NCBI GenBank assembly: GCA_000827325.1 | Contig: KN832870.1 | Location: forward strand, 2,976,001-3,040,000 | From: Oidiodendron maius Zn | Taxonomy: Eukaryota; Ascomycota; Leotiomycetes; Myxotrichaceae | Length of the DNA stretch: 64,000 nucleotides | Direction of reading: 5' to 3' | Part shown: positions 47,471 through 58,674 of the stretch, in pieces | Layout: every line of letters begins with the position of its first letter | How positions within the stretch are numbered: the stretch's first letter is position 1 | The notes under the pieces: generated by a model | What the model was told of the DNA's origin: nothing | Database searches by the model: none | What the model saw: the letters and a program-made list of their open reading frames with translations, nothing else | Made by a program: the position numbers and the translations under genes

Positions 47471-48193
47471 TTGCGATATGCAACAAAAAATTAGCTACTG
47501 GTATTCATAACAACCACCTAGGCATGATCCCAGCAAGTAGGGAAACTGCAAGGTCTTTATGATGTACAATAAAATTTGCAATCTTAATACGAAAACCCAA
47601 AATATGTCAAAAGGTACTTTACAGAGAGAGTAATGCCTAGGGAGGAGCTAGAGAAGTTCCGAAGCTCCTTGTGAAAAGTACTTTCCTAGAAACTTCGTCT
47701 GATTCCATTGGAGGTCAGGAAGGCGGGTCCCGGGTCACTTATTGTTGAATAAGTGGTTCTGTTACACATGAAAGAGCCTTCATGGGCGCCAAGTTCTTCT
47801 TTTGTCCAAAGCGATTCTTCTTGCCTAGGTTAAGAAGTGGGCTGGCGAAGTCGTCTCAAAGCACTTCTACACTCGTCTTAATAGTCGGCCTCTGTGGAAG
47901 CTGCATGGAAGGATGTTGCGCATCGAAGATGCGACCAAAAGCACTTTTTAATGGCAATGAATTATGAATGAGTGAAGCCTAAGGCAGAGGTAATTAATCG
48001 GGAAGGATTCGTTAGCCGAGCAGCGTTGCTAAGTAGTAGTACTTTGCGTCGAAGTTCTGTTGCATATCGCGGGGTAGTAGTGGCAGTGGCAGTGGCAGTG
48101 GTAGTGGCAGTGGTAGTGGTAGTGGCTTGCATGTGATCCAATCCTTCAGGTTCTTCTGGCAAATTGGGATTCGAGTCTTTGTTGCATATCACC
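47471..48193. repeat. further GCGATATGCAACAAA copies (mixed strands)
   Basis: A plus copy lies at 47471-47488 (TTGCGATATGCAACAAAA). Minus copies lie at about 48056-48070 (plus-strand CTGTTGCATATCGC) and 48177-48193 (TTTGTTGCATATCACC). A very weak copy lies near 47561. These share the A variant (GATATGC) rather than GATGTGC, so they look like a subfamily. Confidence 0.7.
48074..48126. repeat. hexanucleotide minisatellite (AGTGGC/AGTGGT)n
   Basis: About 53 bp of near-perfect AGTGGY units between the inverted repeat copies at 48056 and 48177. Confidence 0.9.
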
Positions 48194-48669
48194 GTTGCAT
48201 TCAAGCTCCGCCCTTAGTTGGTGCCACAGCTGACAGATATCGACAGGCGTCCTGCTGCAGCGGCCGTGTAAGGAGAGTTTCTGATCACAGATCAAGATGC
48301 ATAACGTAGACATGGAATTCACGTGGCTTATTAGCAAAAGTCTATTCTTAACTTAGATACCAGAGGTAAAGTTGGTTCACCAATGAATGAATTGGTTATA
48401 CTTTGCGACCCGCGTTGTCAGTGGCGTGCATGTCAGTCGGCAGATCGGAGCTACGCGGTAAAACTTAAACGGTCGTGCCGAGGTCCAGAAAAGTTAGGCG
48501 GGAGGGGCCAGTGGAACCTGGGGTAAGGTGTGCCATGAAATATTGAAAGTTCATTGATTGATATGAATATATTCTAAATCTGTCGCTCGATCTATTACTT
48601 ACCCTTATATACATTGTATTACACGAATAGATCACACAGCCGGGACAAAAAGGCTGGCGCCCATGCAAA

Positions 48670-50280
48670 ATGGCCGAGGAATACCCCCTTTTTGGCAGCA
48701 CAGCACCCTACGCAGAGCCGCTCTGGTACTCACGCAACGTCACAGCACACCACAAGGACTCGCACCGGAAGCTGCGAGCTACGGTCAGAAAGTATGTTGA
48801 TGAGGACCTCAGGCCGTATGCATTTGAGTGGGAGTCCGCTGGAAGAGTTCCTCCTGAGGCATGTGCTATCATCTTCTTCCCTCAAATGTTATTGCATCAC
48901 TACTCAATCGACATAAGATGTAGTACAAAAATATCGGCGTCATATGAATGAAGCTAACACAACATAATATAGGTGGTGAAGAGGCATGCCGAGCTAGGAT
49001 ATCAGGCATTGGCCACGGGACTGTCGAATGTGCGGCTGCCGGCGGACATCCCATTCGAGGAATGGGACACCTGGCACTCGCAGATTGTGAATGATGAGAT
49101 GTGTCGTATCGTATGATCTGCTGTGTAGTTATTAAATCTATGACTAACATGAATAGGGTTATTCCGGCGTCAACTGGGGACTTGGAGGTGCCAATGGCAT
49201 AGGTGTGCCACCAATAGCAAATTTCGGCAATGAGGAGCAGAAAGCTCGATTCCTCCCTGGCGTTGCTGCGGGGGAGATATTGTTCTGCCTAGGCATTACT
49301 GAGCCGGATGGTTTGTCTCCTAATTCTTCTTTTGTTGAAGGACAGAACTGAGGAAAATAGCTGGCTCGGACGTTGCCAATATCAAAACCACAGCTATCAG
49401 ACAGGGAGACCACTATGTGGTCAATGGTGCTAAGAAGTGGATCACCAACGCCATCTGGGCAGATTATGTCACTGCCGCAGTTCGAACTGGCGGTCCCGGC
49501 GCCGCAGGAATTTCTCTTCTTGTCATCCCTCTCGCGGCTGAGGGCGTGCGCCGGCGACCGATGTACAACTCCGGAGTTGGCGCGTCTGGAAGTACGTTTA
49601 TCACTTTCGAAGATGTGCACGTGCCTGTTGCGAATCTTATACACAAGGAGGGCCGAGGATTCGAAGTTATCATGTCGAATTTCAACCCGGAGCGCCGGTC
49701 CATAGCCACATCGTGTATAAGATTGAGCCGTGTCTGCGCGGAGGATGCGTGGAACCATGCGTGCACACGCGAGACTTTTGGGAAGAAGTTGATCGAGAAC
49801 CCCGTCATCCGGGCGAAGTTCGTGCGTATGGGCAGGATGATTGAGCCTGCGCAGGCGTTCCTGGACCAGTTGACCTGGCTGATCGAGCTGAATCGGAAGG
49901 GTGGCCGGGAAAACATTAGAATTGGTGGGATGACCGCGTTACTAAAGGTTGTCTGCACGAGGTGCTTGGAAAAGTGTGTCAGAGAGGCTCAGCAAGTAAT
50001 GGGCGGTTTGGGATACGCCAAGGGAGGGAAGGGAGGAAGGTACGTGCCTCTTTGTGAAATGGTCCGTCCAAATGGAACGGAGGCTAACTTGTATAGGATC
50101 GAGGCAATATCTAGAGATGTGAGAGTTATGGCAGTTGGTGAGTATACTTAGTCATGTTGATTCTCTATTCTCTTACTAACAAAACCAGGCGGTGGAAGTG
50201 AGGAGATCATGAGCGAACTGTCCATCCGGGAAGAGGTTAAGGACCTGATGAAGCTAGCAGAAGCGTCGAGCAAGCTATGA
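48670..50280 (+). CDS. acyl-CoA dehydrogenase (6 exons)
   Basis: FAD flavoprotein that introduces an alpha-beta double bond into an acyl-CoA, 430 residues. Exons: 48670-48858, 48973-49110, 49157-49310, 49361-50039, 50097-50137, 50189-50280. The joins restore GRVPPE-VVKRHAELGYQ, NDEMCRI-GYSGVNWGLGG, TEPD-AGSDVANIKTT (family signature) and GKGGR-IEAISRDVRVMAVG-GGSEEIM. The body shows NGAKKWITNA, NPERRSIATS and QQVMGGLGYAK, all typical. Intron 1 starts GCATGT. No GT donor in the needed phase exists between the last aligned codon and the in-frame stop, so a GC-AG intron is required. No mitochondrial presequence or PTS1 (it ends SSKL, close to the SKL-type but one residue longer) can be proved; a C-terminal SKL is in fact present as the last three residues, which suggests peroxisomal import. 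The substrate is unknown. Confidence 0.9.
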
Positions 50281-50819
50281 TAAGGTGTGAAATTGTATAA
50301 ATAGAGCAAAGCTGGCAGTATTCAAAGGCGATGTTACATAGGTAATAATTCATCCGGTTCAAATATCCCAAAGCCTTTTCACTCCGGTAGTGGTTTGTCT
50401 AGGTATTTACTCTCTCGCTTGGTCTGATCTGGTTCTCCGCTTGTTAGGAACCCTCGCATATTTCCTCGCAAACTGTGATCCTCCCTATCTGTTTACATAT
50501 AGAACACTTACTTACCTATTATTGCTCCGGCTTTGCTAGGAATCACCTAAGAAAAGGCCTCGCTTGCTCATCAATGCCCTAGCCACAATATATAAGAGCA
50601 AGAAAGAACACGTTAGGCTAATCTGCCAGCTGAATTATTTCTTGAGCTACCGAAGCGTGGGATGAGAGATAAGAGGAGTGCGCAGCTTCATTAAGCTTCG
50701 GCCCGGCCCTACCTCGAATGGCCAAAGGCTCATGTCGGACACGACGGCAAGAGCGAATCACATTTGATTTCGTAAAGCAGATGTTATGCGATCAGTTTGC
50801 AATTAGCTGTAGTCTCGAG
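50281..50819. other. intergenic, nothing recognised
   Basis: About 540 bp downstream of the acyl-CoA dehydrogenase. No gene was seen. Confidence 0.5.
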
Positions 50820-51603
50820 TTACACGTTTGCAGAGCTCCAGCGAGCACTGACCATTAGGTTCAACATGGTTGTAATCTGAATAGACTTTGATTCTCTCCC
50901 TATCTGTGTCCTCTTCACTTCATCATATTCCCATTTCAGAAGCGAGTATGAATCGATGGCCTCAAGAATTCCGCAAGCTCTTCTCATGCATAATGTCGGC
51001 AATCAAGGCATGCAGAGACGGCATATTTTCTGCTCTTCTATTTTGTCTTAACCGATGATCTGCCCATGTCGGAAAAGCATTAGATAGGCAACTAATAAAG
51101 ACAAACGAGTACCAATCCTTCGGTGGGGCAATATCCAGATCGTTCAATCTCTCTGTGGCTCTTCTGAATGCGGCGATGAATTTGTCCAAGGATGGGTAAT
51201 GGTCGAATTTCATACCGACGAAATCAGAGACTGCCTTGAATTTTGCTGAATTACTCTTCCACTCGTAATGAGTTTCCAATGCAGTCCAACAATTCAATGC
51301 TGTTTCTTCGAATTGAATAAGCTCCCAAGTTCCAGATGTCATGTTATGTGAGAGCTCCAGTCTAGTCTTGGCATCACCCATCTTCCATAATCTCCAGGCT
51401 CGTACTTCTTCATCTGTTGCGTTTTTGTCGTTTTCTATCTCCTTGGGCTTAGTCGGGTCCTCCACTAGAAATTTGTCTAGGCCAGATGCAGTCACTATTG
51501 TCATCATATCTTTCTTCCATACTGCGTAGTTCTCTTCTCCCATAAGCCTCCTTGAGGGAGACATACGCAAGGCTTCTGCATCGATATACCCATTTTTAGC
51601 CAT
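50820..51603 (-). pseudogene. Copia-type retrotransposon gag fragment (UBN2-like)
   Basis: The main open frame (51603-50962, ATG start) encodes 213 residues. It has the gag layout of Ty1/Copia elements: LMGEENYAVWKKDMM, AWRLWKMGDAKTRLELSHNM, ALNCWTALETHYEW, FVGMKFDHYPSLDKFIAAFRRATERLNDL and LIADIMHEKS. The expected continuation (SYSLLKWEYDEVKR...) lies in another frame beyond about 51000, which points to a frameshift. No zinc knuckle, protease, integrase or reverse transcriptase follows, and I saw no LTR pair. Most likely it is a solo gag relic. The unusually clean 213-codon frame leaves open that it was kept as a host gene. Confidence 0.78.
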
Positions 51604-52665
51604 CTTGAGTCTAGATATTGGCCTTTTTCGAATAATTTTCTTTCCTTCGTATTCGTTTGCGTTCTGCAGGCGCGAATCTGCTGCAATGGTCGCGATATGT
51701 GAGTCTCTTCGATTAGCTTCGCGCCGTAGTCATGTGCGTGGGAATTTGTTTGGTACAATCAAGGCGCTAGACGGAAGACAATAGATTCAAGTAATCGGAT
51801 GGCAATAATTCCGTTCCGGCACAGCAGATCTATGTTCTACTGAGGTTGCATTCAGCATGGAGTATGTTTCAAATCATGATTTGAATACTTCTCACGGCTT
51901 ATTTCAATTTACTGTAAATACATGGGATGGTGTTTAGGTCTCAGTAAACAGAAACTGAATGCTCTTACGATGACAGCAAAGCTATATATATTATGTACGG
52001 GCGGGGAAAGTTCTCAACAGCTGAGAGGGAAGCAAGGGGTGCTAATTGCTTTCCTTATCCATTCCTTCTCCAGTCTCAACTTATTGACCGTTGTTCTAGA
52101 CCTCCAATTAATTTCGGGACCTGGAAATCGTAACGTATAACGTATTTTTAATTAATTTTAATCACTCCTGGACCGCGACGCCTTGCAACTCACGTCCAGT
52201 ATGATTCGAACTGTCAACAAAATACTTTTATGTACAGTACAATATATATCCCCTCTACAGCCTACTATATTGCTGTTCAATCTCCCAGTTTTATGTCCTT
52301 AATCGTTCGCAAAGAGCTCCAGAGCACTAGGATAGAAGACACCCAAGACACCAGAAGCATCTCTAAAGTGCGGTCGAAGCGGCTGAAGAAAATTGTGGAG
52401 AAAGTGGGGCTGAATGCATCTTTCTGGTGGAGGCTGTGCTGGAGACGAGGCTAGTGTTGCTTTCCAGTACAGTCTTAAGATGCTCCCTATTGCGACGCGC
52501 AGTATCTCTACTCAATTCTTTGTTATATGGCTGTTGATCAATAATTTTCAATGACGTCTTCCTTCTTAGACAAAACATGTAGAGTGGATAGTCAAGCCTG
52601 TGTTGTTTGTCTACGGCCAGAGCACTGGGCAGAGTCTGGCTTGCGCCGTACCCAGACCTATCACC
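51604..52665. other. intergenic, upstream of CorA-like gene
   Basis: About 1.06 kb, AT-rich. It presumably holds remains of the gag element's 5' side and the promoter of the CorA-like gene. No gene was seen. Confidence 0.45.
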
Positions 52666-55600
52666 ATGAGCTACTACGACTCTGATGATCCACGCATAAC
52701 GATAAGACGCAGGAAAGGAACATTTGATATTGATGAGCGTTCTACCCGCGATCGATATCGCAGCAACAGACGTGAGGACTTTGATTATGACTCTGGGTCG
52801 GACCGCGCTCAAGGGATAGATGTTACTCGTCCCAGGAACAGAAGCCCCAAGGAATATTCAAGAAGTAGCTCACGACTTTTAAGAGATCGCGTGAACAATA
52901 TTCCTTCACGGTATTCGTCTCGGTCTAGATCTGGGGGACGGTTTAGAATACGCTCTCCCTCTCCCCTTCGGCGCCGCTCGTACTACGAAGAATCACCTCC
53001 GCCGATTCCAGATCATGCGCTTTCTCGAAGACACGACCAGCATCGCCGTCGCGAATATGCGTCCCCTATTGATAAAGATGGAAATCCTCTCAATTTCGAT
53101 GTTAACTTAATATCATCAGCCAAGGATGAGAGAGGTCCTGCTTGGGGTAATCGGAGATCGGATTTTGCTTCCCAGTCACCAGAGTCTCTGTCGTTAGAGG
53201 CATCCAGGGCCTTTATCGATGAAACAGAGACCGAGAAGATCTTGTTGACTCCGAGTTCGAAGACTAATCCCGGTGCATTGGCCAATCTCCGTTGGATGTG
53301 AGTGCGCCTGAACGAGAGTGCTGCCAAGACTTACATTTCAATAGCCACCTGCAACAAGAACACATGAGCATCAAAGCTCTCGAAGTGAGTATGCTCCTAT
53401 ATAATAATTCTTCTCAATATCTGCGGCTACGGCCAATTTGCGTTTGCTGTAATATCCTTTGTTCCCTTTCTCGAGGCTTGAATCTCATAGTCAGAAGTGA
53501 TTATTTGGCAACTTAAGACCCTCTTCTTGTTCTCCACAAACCTATTAGACAAATTGCTCGAGGGGCGCTATTTTATTACCATATTCTCCAACTCTGACAT
53601 GTTATTAATAGAATCTTGTTACGAAGACTCCAGATTTGGATAACGATTACATGCTCATTGCCATCCGTCTCCTTCATCAAGTCGCAGAGAGGTCGGAGGG
53701 ACCGTTCGTTCACGGGCACTATCTCAAAGCGACCGTGATTCGTGGCGATTGTCATAGCACAGGAAAAGCACCCGTTCAGCAAGCGGATCTTCATTGCACG
53801 TTCCTTAGCTTCCCTTACTTCTCGTTTCAGGCGCCGCCATCAACACCATTGCAACAGAACTTGCATCTCCACCCCTCGAGAGGTCTTTTGCAGACCGTGC
53901 ACCTCTTAGAATCGACAAAATTCCGGGACGCGGAGCAGGCAATATGCAAACTAAGCCGCTCAAACAGATATGGCAAATTCATTCACGTACCTCAAGTATG
54001 GTCAATTGCAATAGGTCGAGGCAAGGTTTCAAAGCTCTACGTAAGCATATATATCATGTGCTAATTTGGCTACAGATCTTCTTATCACTTATTCAACCAT
54101 GTCGCTGTCCAGCATGCGCGGTGATAAAATCGAGATTCAAAAACCTTTAGCAAGAGAACGATCAGGACCATCTGTGCTGAGAGTAATGGATCCCTATCAA
54201 AGGGTTTTCTTCTTTTCGCTTGATCTGTGCAAGACTTGGTTTGTGAGTTATATATCTACCATAATTTCCAAAATCTTGGGTGTAAACAAGAATTGAGTTG
54301 GTTAGGTCTCTCTTGACTTCTTAGAGTCCTAAAAGAGAACACAAAAGCTATAAAATCTCATGTTACTAAATTGTCAGCTATGGTACCCTGATATTAATAC
54401 TGTGTGGCTTTTCATCTTTAATGCTACTAAGCTATTCCTGGATTTTGCTAATGTTGTTGTTATAGGAGCTAGAGGACTTGGTATATACGCAGTGCGAGTT
54501 GGGACCTTTAGACTCCGCGAAGAATGATTTTAATATCTTTCTCAAAGATAAGAAACCACTGACGGGAGCTCAATGGCCTACGATTGTTGCATCTGAACAA
54601 TCTGCTTTCATTGATATATTTGTTCACTCCATACGCGAGTCTGAAAGCGATGACTCTGAATTTGATGCCGATAACTACTTGCAGGAACGATCGCCGTCAA
54701 TAATTGAGCGGACTGAAGATACATATATTCGTAGCCGGGATGTGTCTAAGAGAGGGAGACGTTCTGGACGTGCGTCACCATATTATTATCCTGAACCACG
54801 GCATCAATACCAACGTACATCTACAACTAGTACCGGAGTTGAGTCCCCACATTCAAGACGGTTATATACTTTCGACGATGATTATCCTCTCCCAAGGAAT
54901 AATGAGAGTCCTGCAGCGGTAGGCACTGCGGGTGTCGCTGGCCTGGATAACGAGAACCGTAGCAGCCAACGCAGCAATCTTGAAGGAAACGAACTTGAAT
55001 TGGAAATATCATCTTCAGACACCGAGGGTGGCTCGAATACAAAATTCAACCCAACTAGACGACAATACGTGGGACATGACTCTCCAAATGTCACGTTCCT
55101 TATCGAAGAGGTTGGGCAGAGTATGGTGGCTGAGCCGGATAGCTACTACTCAAGTCCTGAGCCAGACCACAGCCAAAGTTATACTGGGAGCAATAGCACA
55201 GGATTATCACTCTCCAATAGACAACAAGTAACAGGGCGAATAGAGCCTATATCAAGGCCTGTCAGATCACCACATTCGAGATCGCGTGATGAAAGCGTGT
55301 TACACCATACTCACCATCGACCGTCAAGGCTACCACGACCATCACGAAGGCGCTCTACTTTCACTGAGCATTACAACGACACTAGTGTTTCATTACCCAA
55401 AGCCACGATATCCCGAAGTGCCGGTCTTGAGAATATTTATCGCTCGGGTGTGAGAAGAAGAGGCACAGTGGACTCTGACCCTACTGAGGGATTGTACTCA
55501 GAACGACGGCGTGGACGAAATAACTCATATGGCTATACCGACGGGCGGTCTCTACGGAGGGCATACCCCTCACCGCCGCTCTACTATCGTCGACCACGTC

Positions 55601-57983
55601 GCGGGCAATCATCTCTCCGTGGAATTGTCTCTAATTCTGCGACTGATGTTGCCTCAATAATCGACCCCGAGATCGAACGCGACATTTACTACATCCCTAA
55701 AAAGAAAAGGGAAAAAAAATCAGTACCTGTAGTTAATATTGGCGATGAGAATGGAACTGCCGTAACGGATGAAAAAGAGTCTAATGACAGGAACCTGGAG
55801 CAGAATAATCCCAATTCAATGCGCAGCGCGTCCGTTATGATTGAGAGACCTATATCTAGTTCTCGAAGAGACAGGAGGTCAGGATCATCTAGTTCAACTC
55901 GTCCAGTGCCGCCGACAAAACATTTCGTCCTACCTATCCTCATGTGGCCAACTGGTCCTCCAGATGATTTTGATGACAGCCCGCCTAATGATATACGGCT
56001 GGAAGATCATGTTGATCCCGAAAGTCAACATAACTCACTAAATAGTAATCAAAAGGGCCCACCGCGAGCGAGAAAGGAGGATAGCAATATTTCTATGGAC
56101 CAGGCTAACGACTCCAGCCTCGCTGAGGTCTTGGATCGCGTCTATAGCTCATTACTAACAGATAAGTCGAGCAACCATAACTCTATGTTCAGGGAAATGG
56201 AGGCAGCCCACCAGAAAGATGCTACATTCAAACTCTCAGAACAAAAGAATTCAGAATCTGCGAAAAAAGAGGATGTACCGGTGTCTCGAGACAGTACACA
56301 AGGTGGAAAGTCTAAATATGATCCAGCAGAAGGATTTTTGCACGCTAGATCAAAAAGTCAGTCAACCAGCGAACAAGCGCAGGTACCGGAGTACCAGACA
56401 AAGCTTCTCCAGCTATCTACTACAGCAAACAATCTTCTTGAGTGCTTTATGCCACCAGATTATTCAAGTCCAGTAACTTGGAGATACTATGGTTCAATCA
56501 AAAGGATCATCAAGGTAAGAGTACTCACCGCTCTATTTCATAATGTTAGAAATTAATATCCTCCCAGATTGTGGACGAAGCCCAGAAACACAATGACATC
56601 TCTCGGCTGTTTACGAATCAAGGAACTGTATGGCTCATCGAAGATATCACTGACCTTGATTACTTAGAGAAGCATCATCTGCAACCTCTCTCCAAGCCAC
56701 TAAATAGTTGTGCAAAATGCAGAGAACGCTTCTCCTATAAGAATGAGATTGACGCTTCAAATCACCTACTACTTGAACATTTTCCTTCTGATAGGCCTCC
56801 GCCTGCTAGTACTCTTATGCTCTGGGTGAAGAAGCATCAGCCTCTATCGGACCGACGGCGATGCGAGGAGCACATGAACATTCTCAGGATATGTTGCAAC
56901 CACCTGAATGATATATATAAGGCTGTCCAGGAAATCCGTGACGGAGTATGCATCACTGGTGTTGCTCATAATCCACGATACCGACTCCCCAAAGCTCTTG
57001 TTGTGGCCTTTAGAAAGCTGGTGCTGTTCCTTGTATATACGTCACATGTTCTTGAGCTGGTGACAAAATGGAGCGAAGCATGGATTAGCGCAAACTGGAT
57101 GCCGTATGATGATAATGAACTGACAGACAAGACTAATAAGATTAAATTCATTGGAGACAGTGTAGAAGATGCCGTTGACCAAGGGAAGGTTGATCTCACG
57201 ATTATGCTCAGGACTCAGGACTACACTCAGAGCATTAAACGGTATGAAGCTGTAGGACCGCATTATATCTTGATAATGGTCTTGAGCAATCTTCAATATG
57301 GGGTAGAGGGCCAGGACTTGATTGAGGTTTACAAAAAATACATTGCGCGACTGGTAAGTGCATACCCCACTTTACCATAATAAATTGCATTATCTATGAA
57401 TCCAATATTCACGCCAATGTAGTCTTTCCAAGTTAGCCAATATCCTCGCCGACGGCTCCTCCGCTCGCTGAAATATGTCGAAGAAGAGCTTGTCGCAATT
57501 TACCGAATCATGACCGAACAACATAATCAGTATGCGTACTTTGGTAGAGTTGCCAACCCACAGAGCTTTCGCATTACCACCGAGGAAAGGAAATTGATGT
57601 ATGACCTTGAGCTTGACTTGATCAACAAGTGCTGCTTCAAGAGTAGCCAGCGATTGGCAGCATGTGAGCAGCTAATTAGGCGGGTCCAAAGATTGACAGA
57701 CGACACAAAGACTAGCGTGGAAATCAATGATGATGATCATGGGAAGGCGATTCTTGTGTTTACCGTTGTGACATTAGTGTTCCTGCCCTTGAGTTTTGTC
57801 GCCAGTTTTCTGGGGATGAACACAGTGGATATTAGAAACCAGACATGGAATCAGGCGCTGTACTGGATTATAGCGTTGCCTGTCACAGCCAGCGTGGTGG
57901 TCTTGGCTCTGGTTATCGGATACAAATATGAGACAATGAGAGATTATGTTGAACGGTATACAGGGAAGGTGAAGAGAGAGTAG
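52666..57983 (+). CDS. very large CorA-like Mg2+ transporter-domain protein (7 exons)
   Basis: About 1547 residues. Exons: 52666-53297, 53345-53384, 53612-54020, 54076-54242, 54466-56514, 56568-57353, 57423-57983. The first 200 residues are Arg/Ser-rich and disordered. A core follows with IHLQQEHMSIKALE, VPQVWSIAIG and ITYSTMS, as in fungal proteins annotated CorA/ZntB-like. A long Ser/Arg/Asp-rich insertion (about residues 450-1050) interrupts it. The end has a helical stretch, then two TM segments (ILVFTVVTLVFLPLSFVASFLGM and ALYWIIALPVTASVVVLALVIG) with GMNTVDIR between them; GMN is the CorA selectivity motif. Exon 3 ends either at a GC donor (GAG/GCAAGG, preferred) or at a weak GT six bases earlier. 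A role in divalent cation transport is plausible, but the family is poorly characterised. Confidence 0.85.
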
Positions 57984-58134
57984 CACGAGGTGGAAACGAA
58001 TAGAGAACCTCCATATATACTGAATATAAGAAATCAACTTTTGTACATTTATTACGCGCGTGGCTTCATCGAAGCCAAATATAGAATAGCAGAACGTATA
58101 TCTTTCAACGCCGAGCTTAACGTTTAACTTTTCC

Positions 58135-58674
58135 CTATGCCGCAACATCAAAATTTTGCTCCAGGGACGCCACCACACAATCATACGGTGCCGTACCATT
58201 GGCATTAAACACGCCAAAATTCAGTGCCAGGCGTTGCGCATTATCAATCGTCCTATTACATGCAAAAAAGCTTTGGTCAGCGCTCGTCATTGGCGGCCCC
58301 AGATCTCCAGATCCAACACGCATGCCCGGAGTCCCCCCGATATGCCCCTTTTCGGCAGTGACGAGCAGAGCCAGCCCCTGGACCTCCCCTGGGTCGCCGT
58401 AGTGCATGGAGAAGGATGAACCATTTATGTTAAAGTCGAGGTAGGTGTTGTCTATAGAGGCGGGGGTGCCAGGCTGGATGAATGATGGGTCGAATACTAG
58501 AGCGTAGCTAGAGGAGGGGCCTGACTGTGGAATGGCGATTAGAGGGAGAGCAGGGTAGGTGGGGGCGTTGAGTGTGAGTGTGAATTCGGTTGCGGAGAGC
58601 GTGTTGGTAGTTGGATAGGCAGAGCATAGAGTGAGGAGCCCAAGGCCAACAGTGGAAGGAGTAAGGATTCCCAT
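58135..58674 (-). CDS. small secreted protein, function unknown
   Basis: Single-exon protein of 179 residues. The N-terminus MGILTPSTVGLGLLTLCSAYP is a likely signal peptide. The mature part has two Asn glycosylation sequons (NGS, NRT, and NGT near the end) and only two Cys after the signal (FACNRT and PYDCVV), perhaps one disulfide. YLDFNINGSSFSMHYGDPG and GHIGGTPGMRVGSGDLGP suggest a beta-rich fold. I do not recognise the family by name. It converges on the CorA-like gene, with about 150 bp between stops. Confidence 0.75.
   Translation of the reverse strand: MGILTPSTVGLGLLTLCSAYPTTNTLSATEFTLTLNAPTYPALPLIAIPQSGPSSSYALVFDPSFIQPGTPASIDNTYLDFNINGSSFSMHYGDPGEVQGLALLVTAEKGHIGGTPGMRVGSGDLGPPMTSADQSFFACNRTIDNAQRLALNFGVFNANGTAPYDCVVASLEQNFDVAA

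Larger units (their letters stand above)
45275..48669. other. repeat-bearing intergenic region
   Basis: About 3.4 kb without a recognisable gene. It holds a cluster of about ten copies of a GCGATRTGCAACAAA-related motif in both orientations, a partly conserved 165-180 bp unit, and a GTGGCA-type minisatellite, all listed separately. Open frames here are short and shaped by the repeats. Confidence 0.6.
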
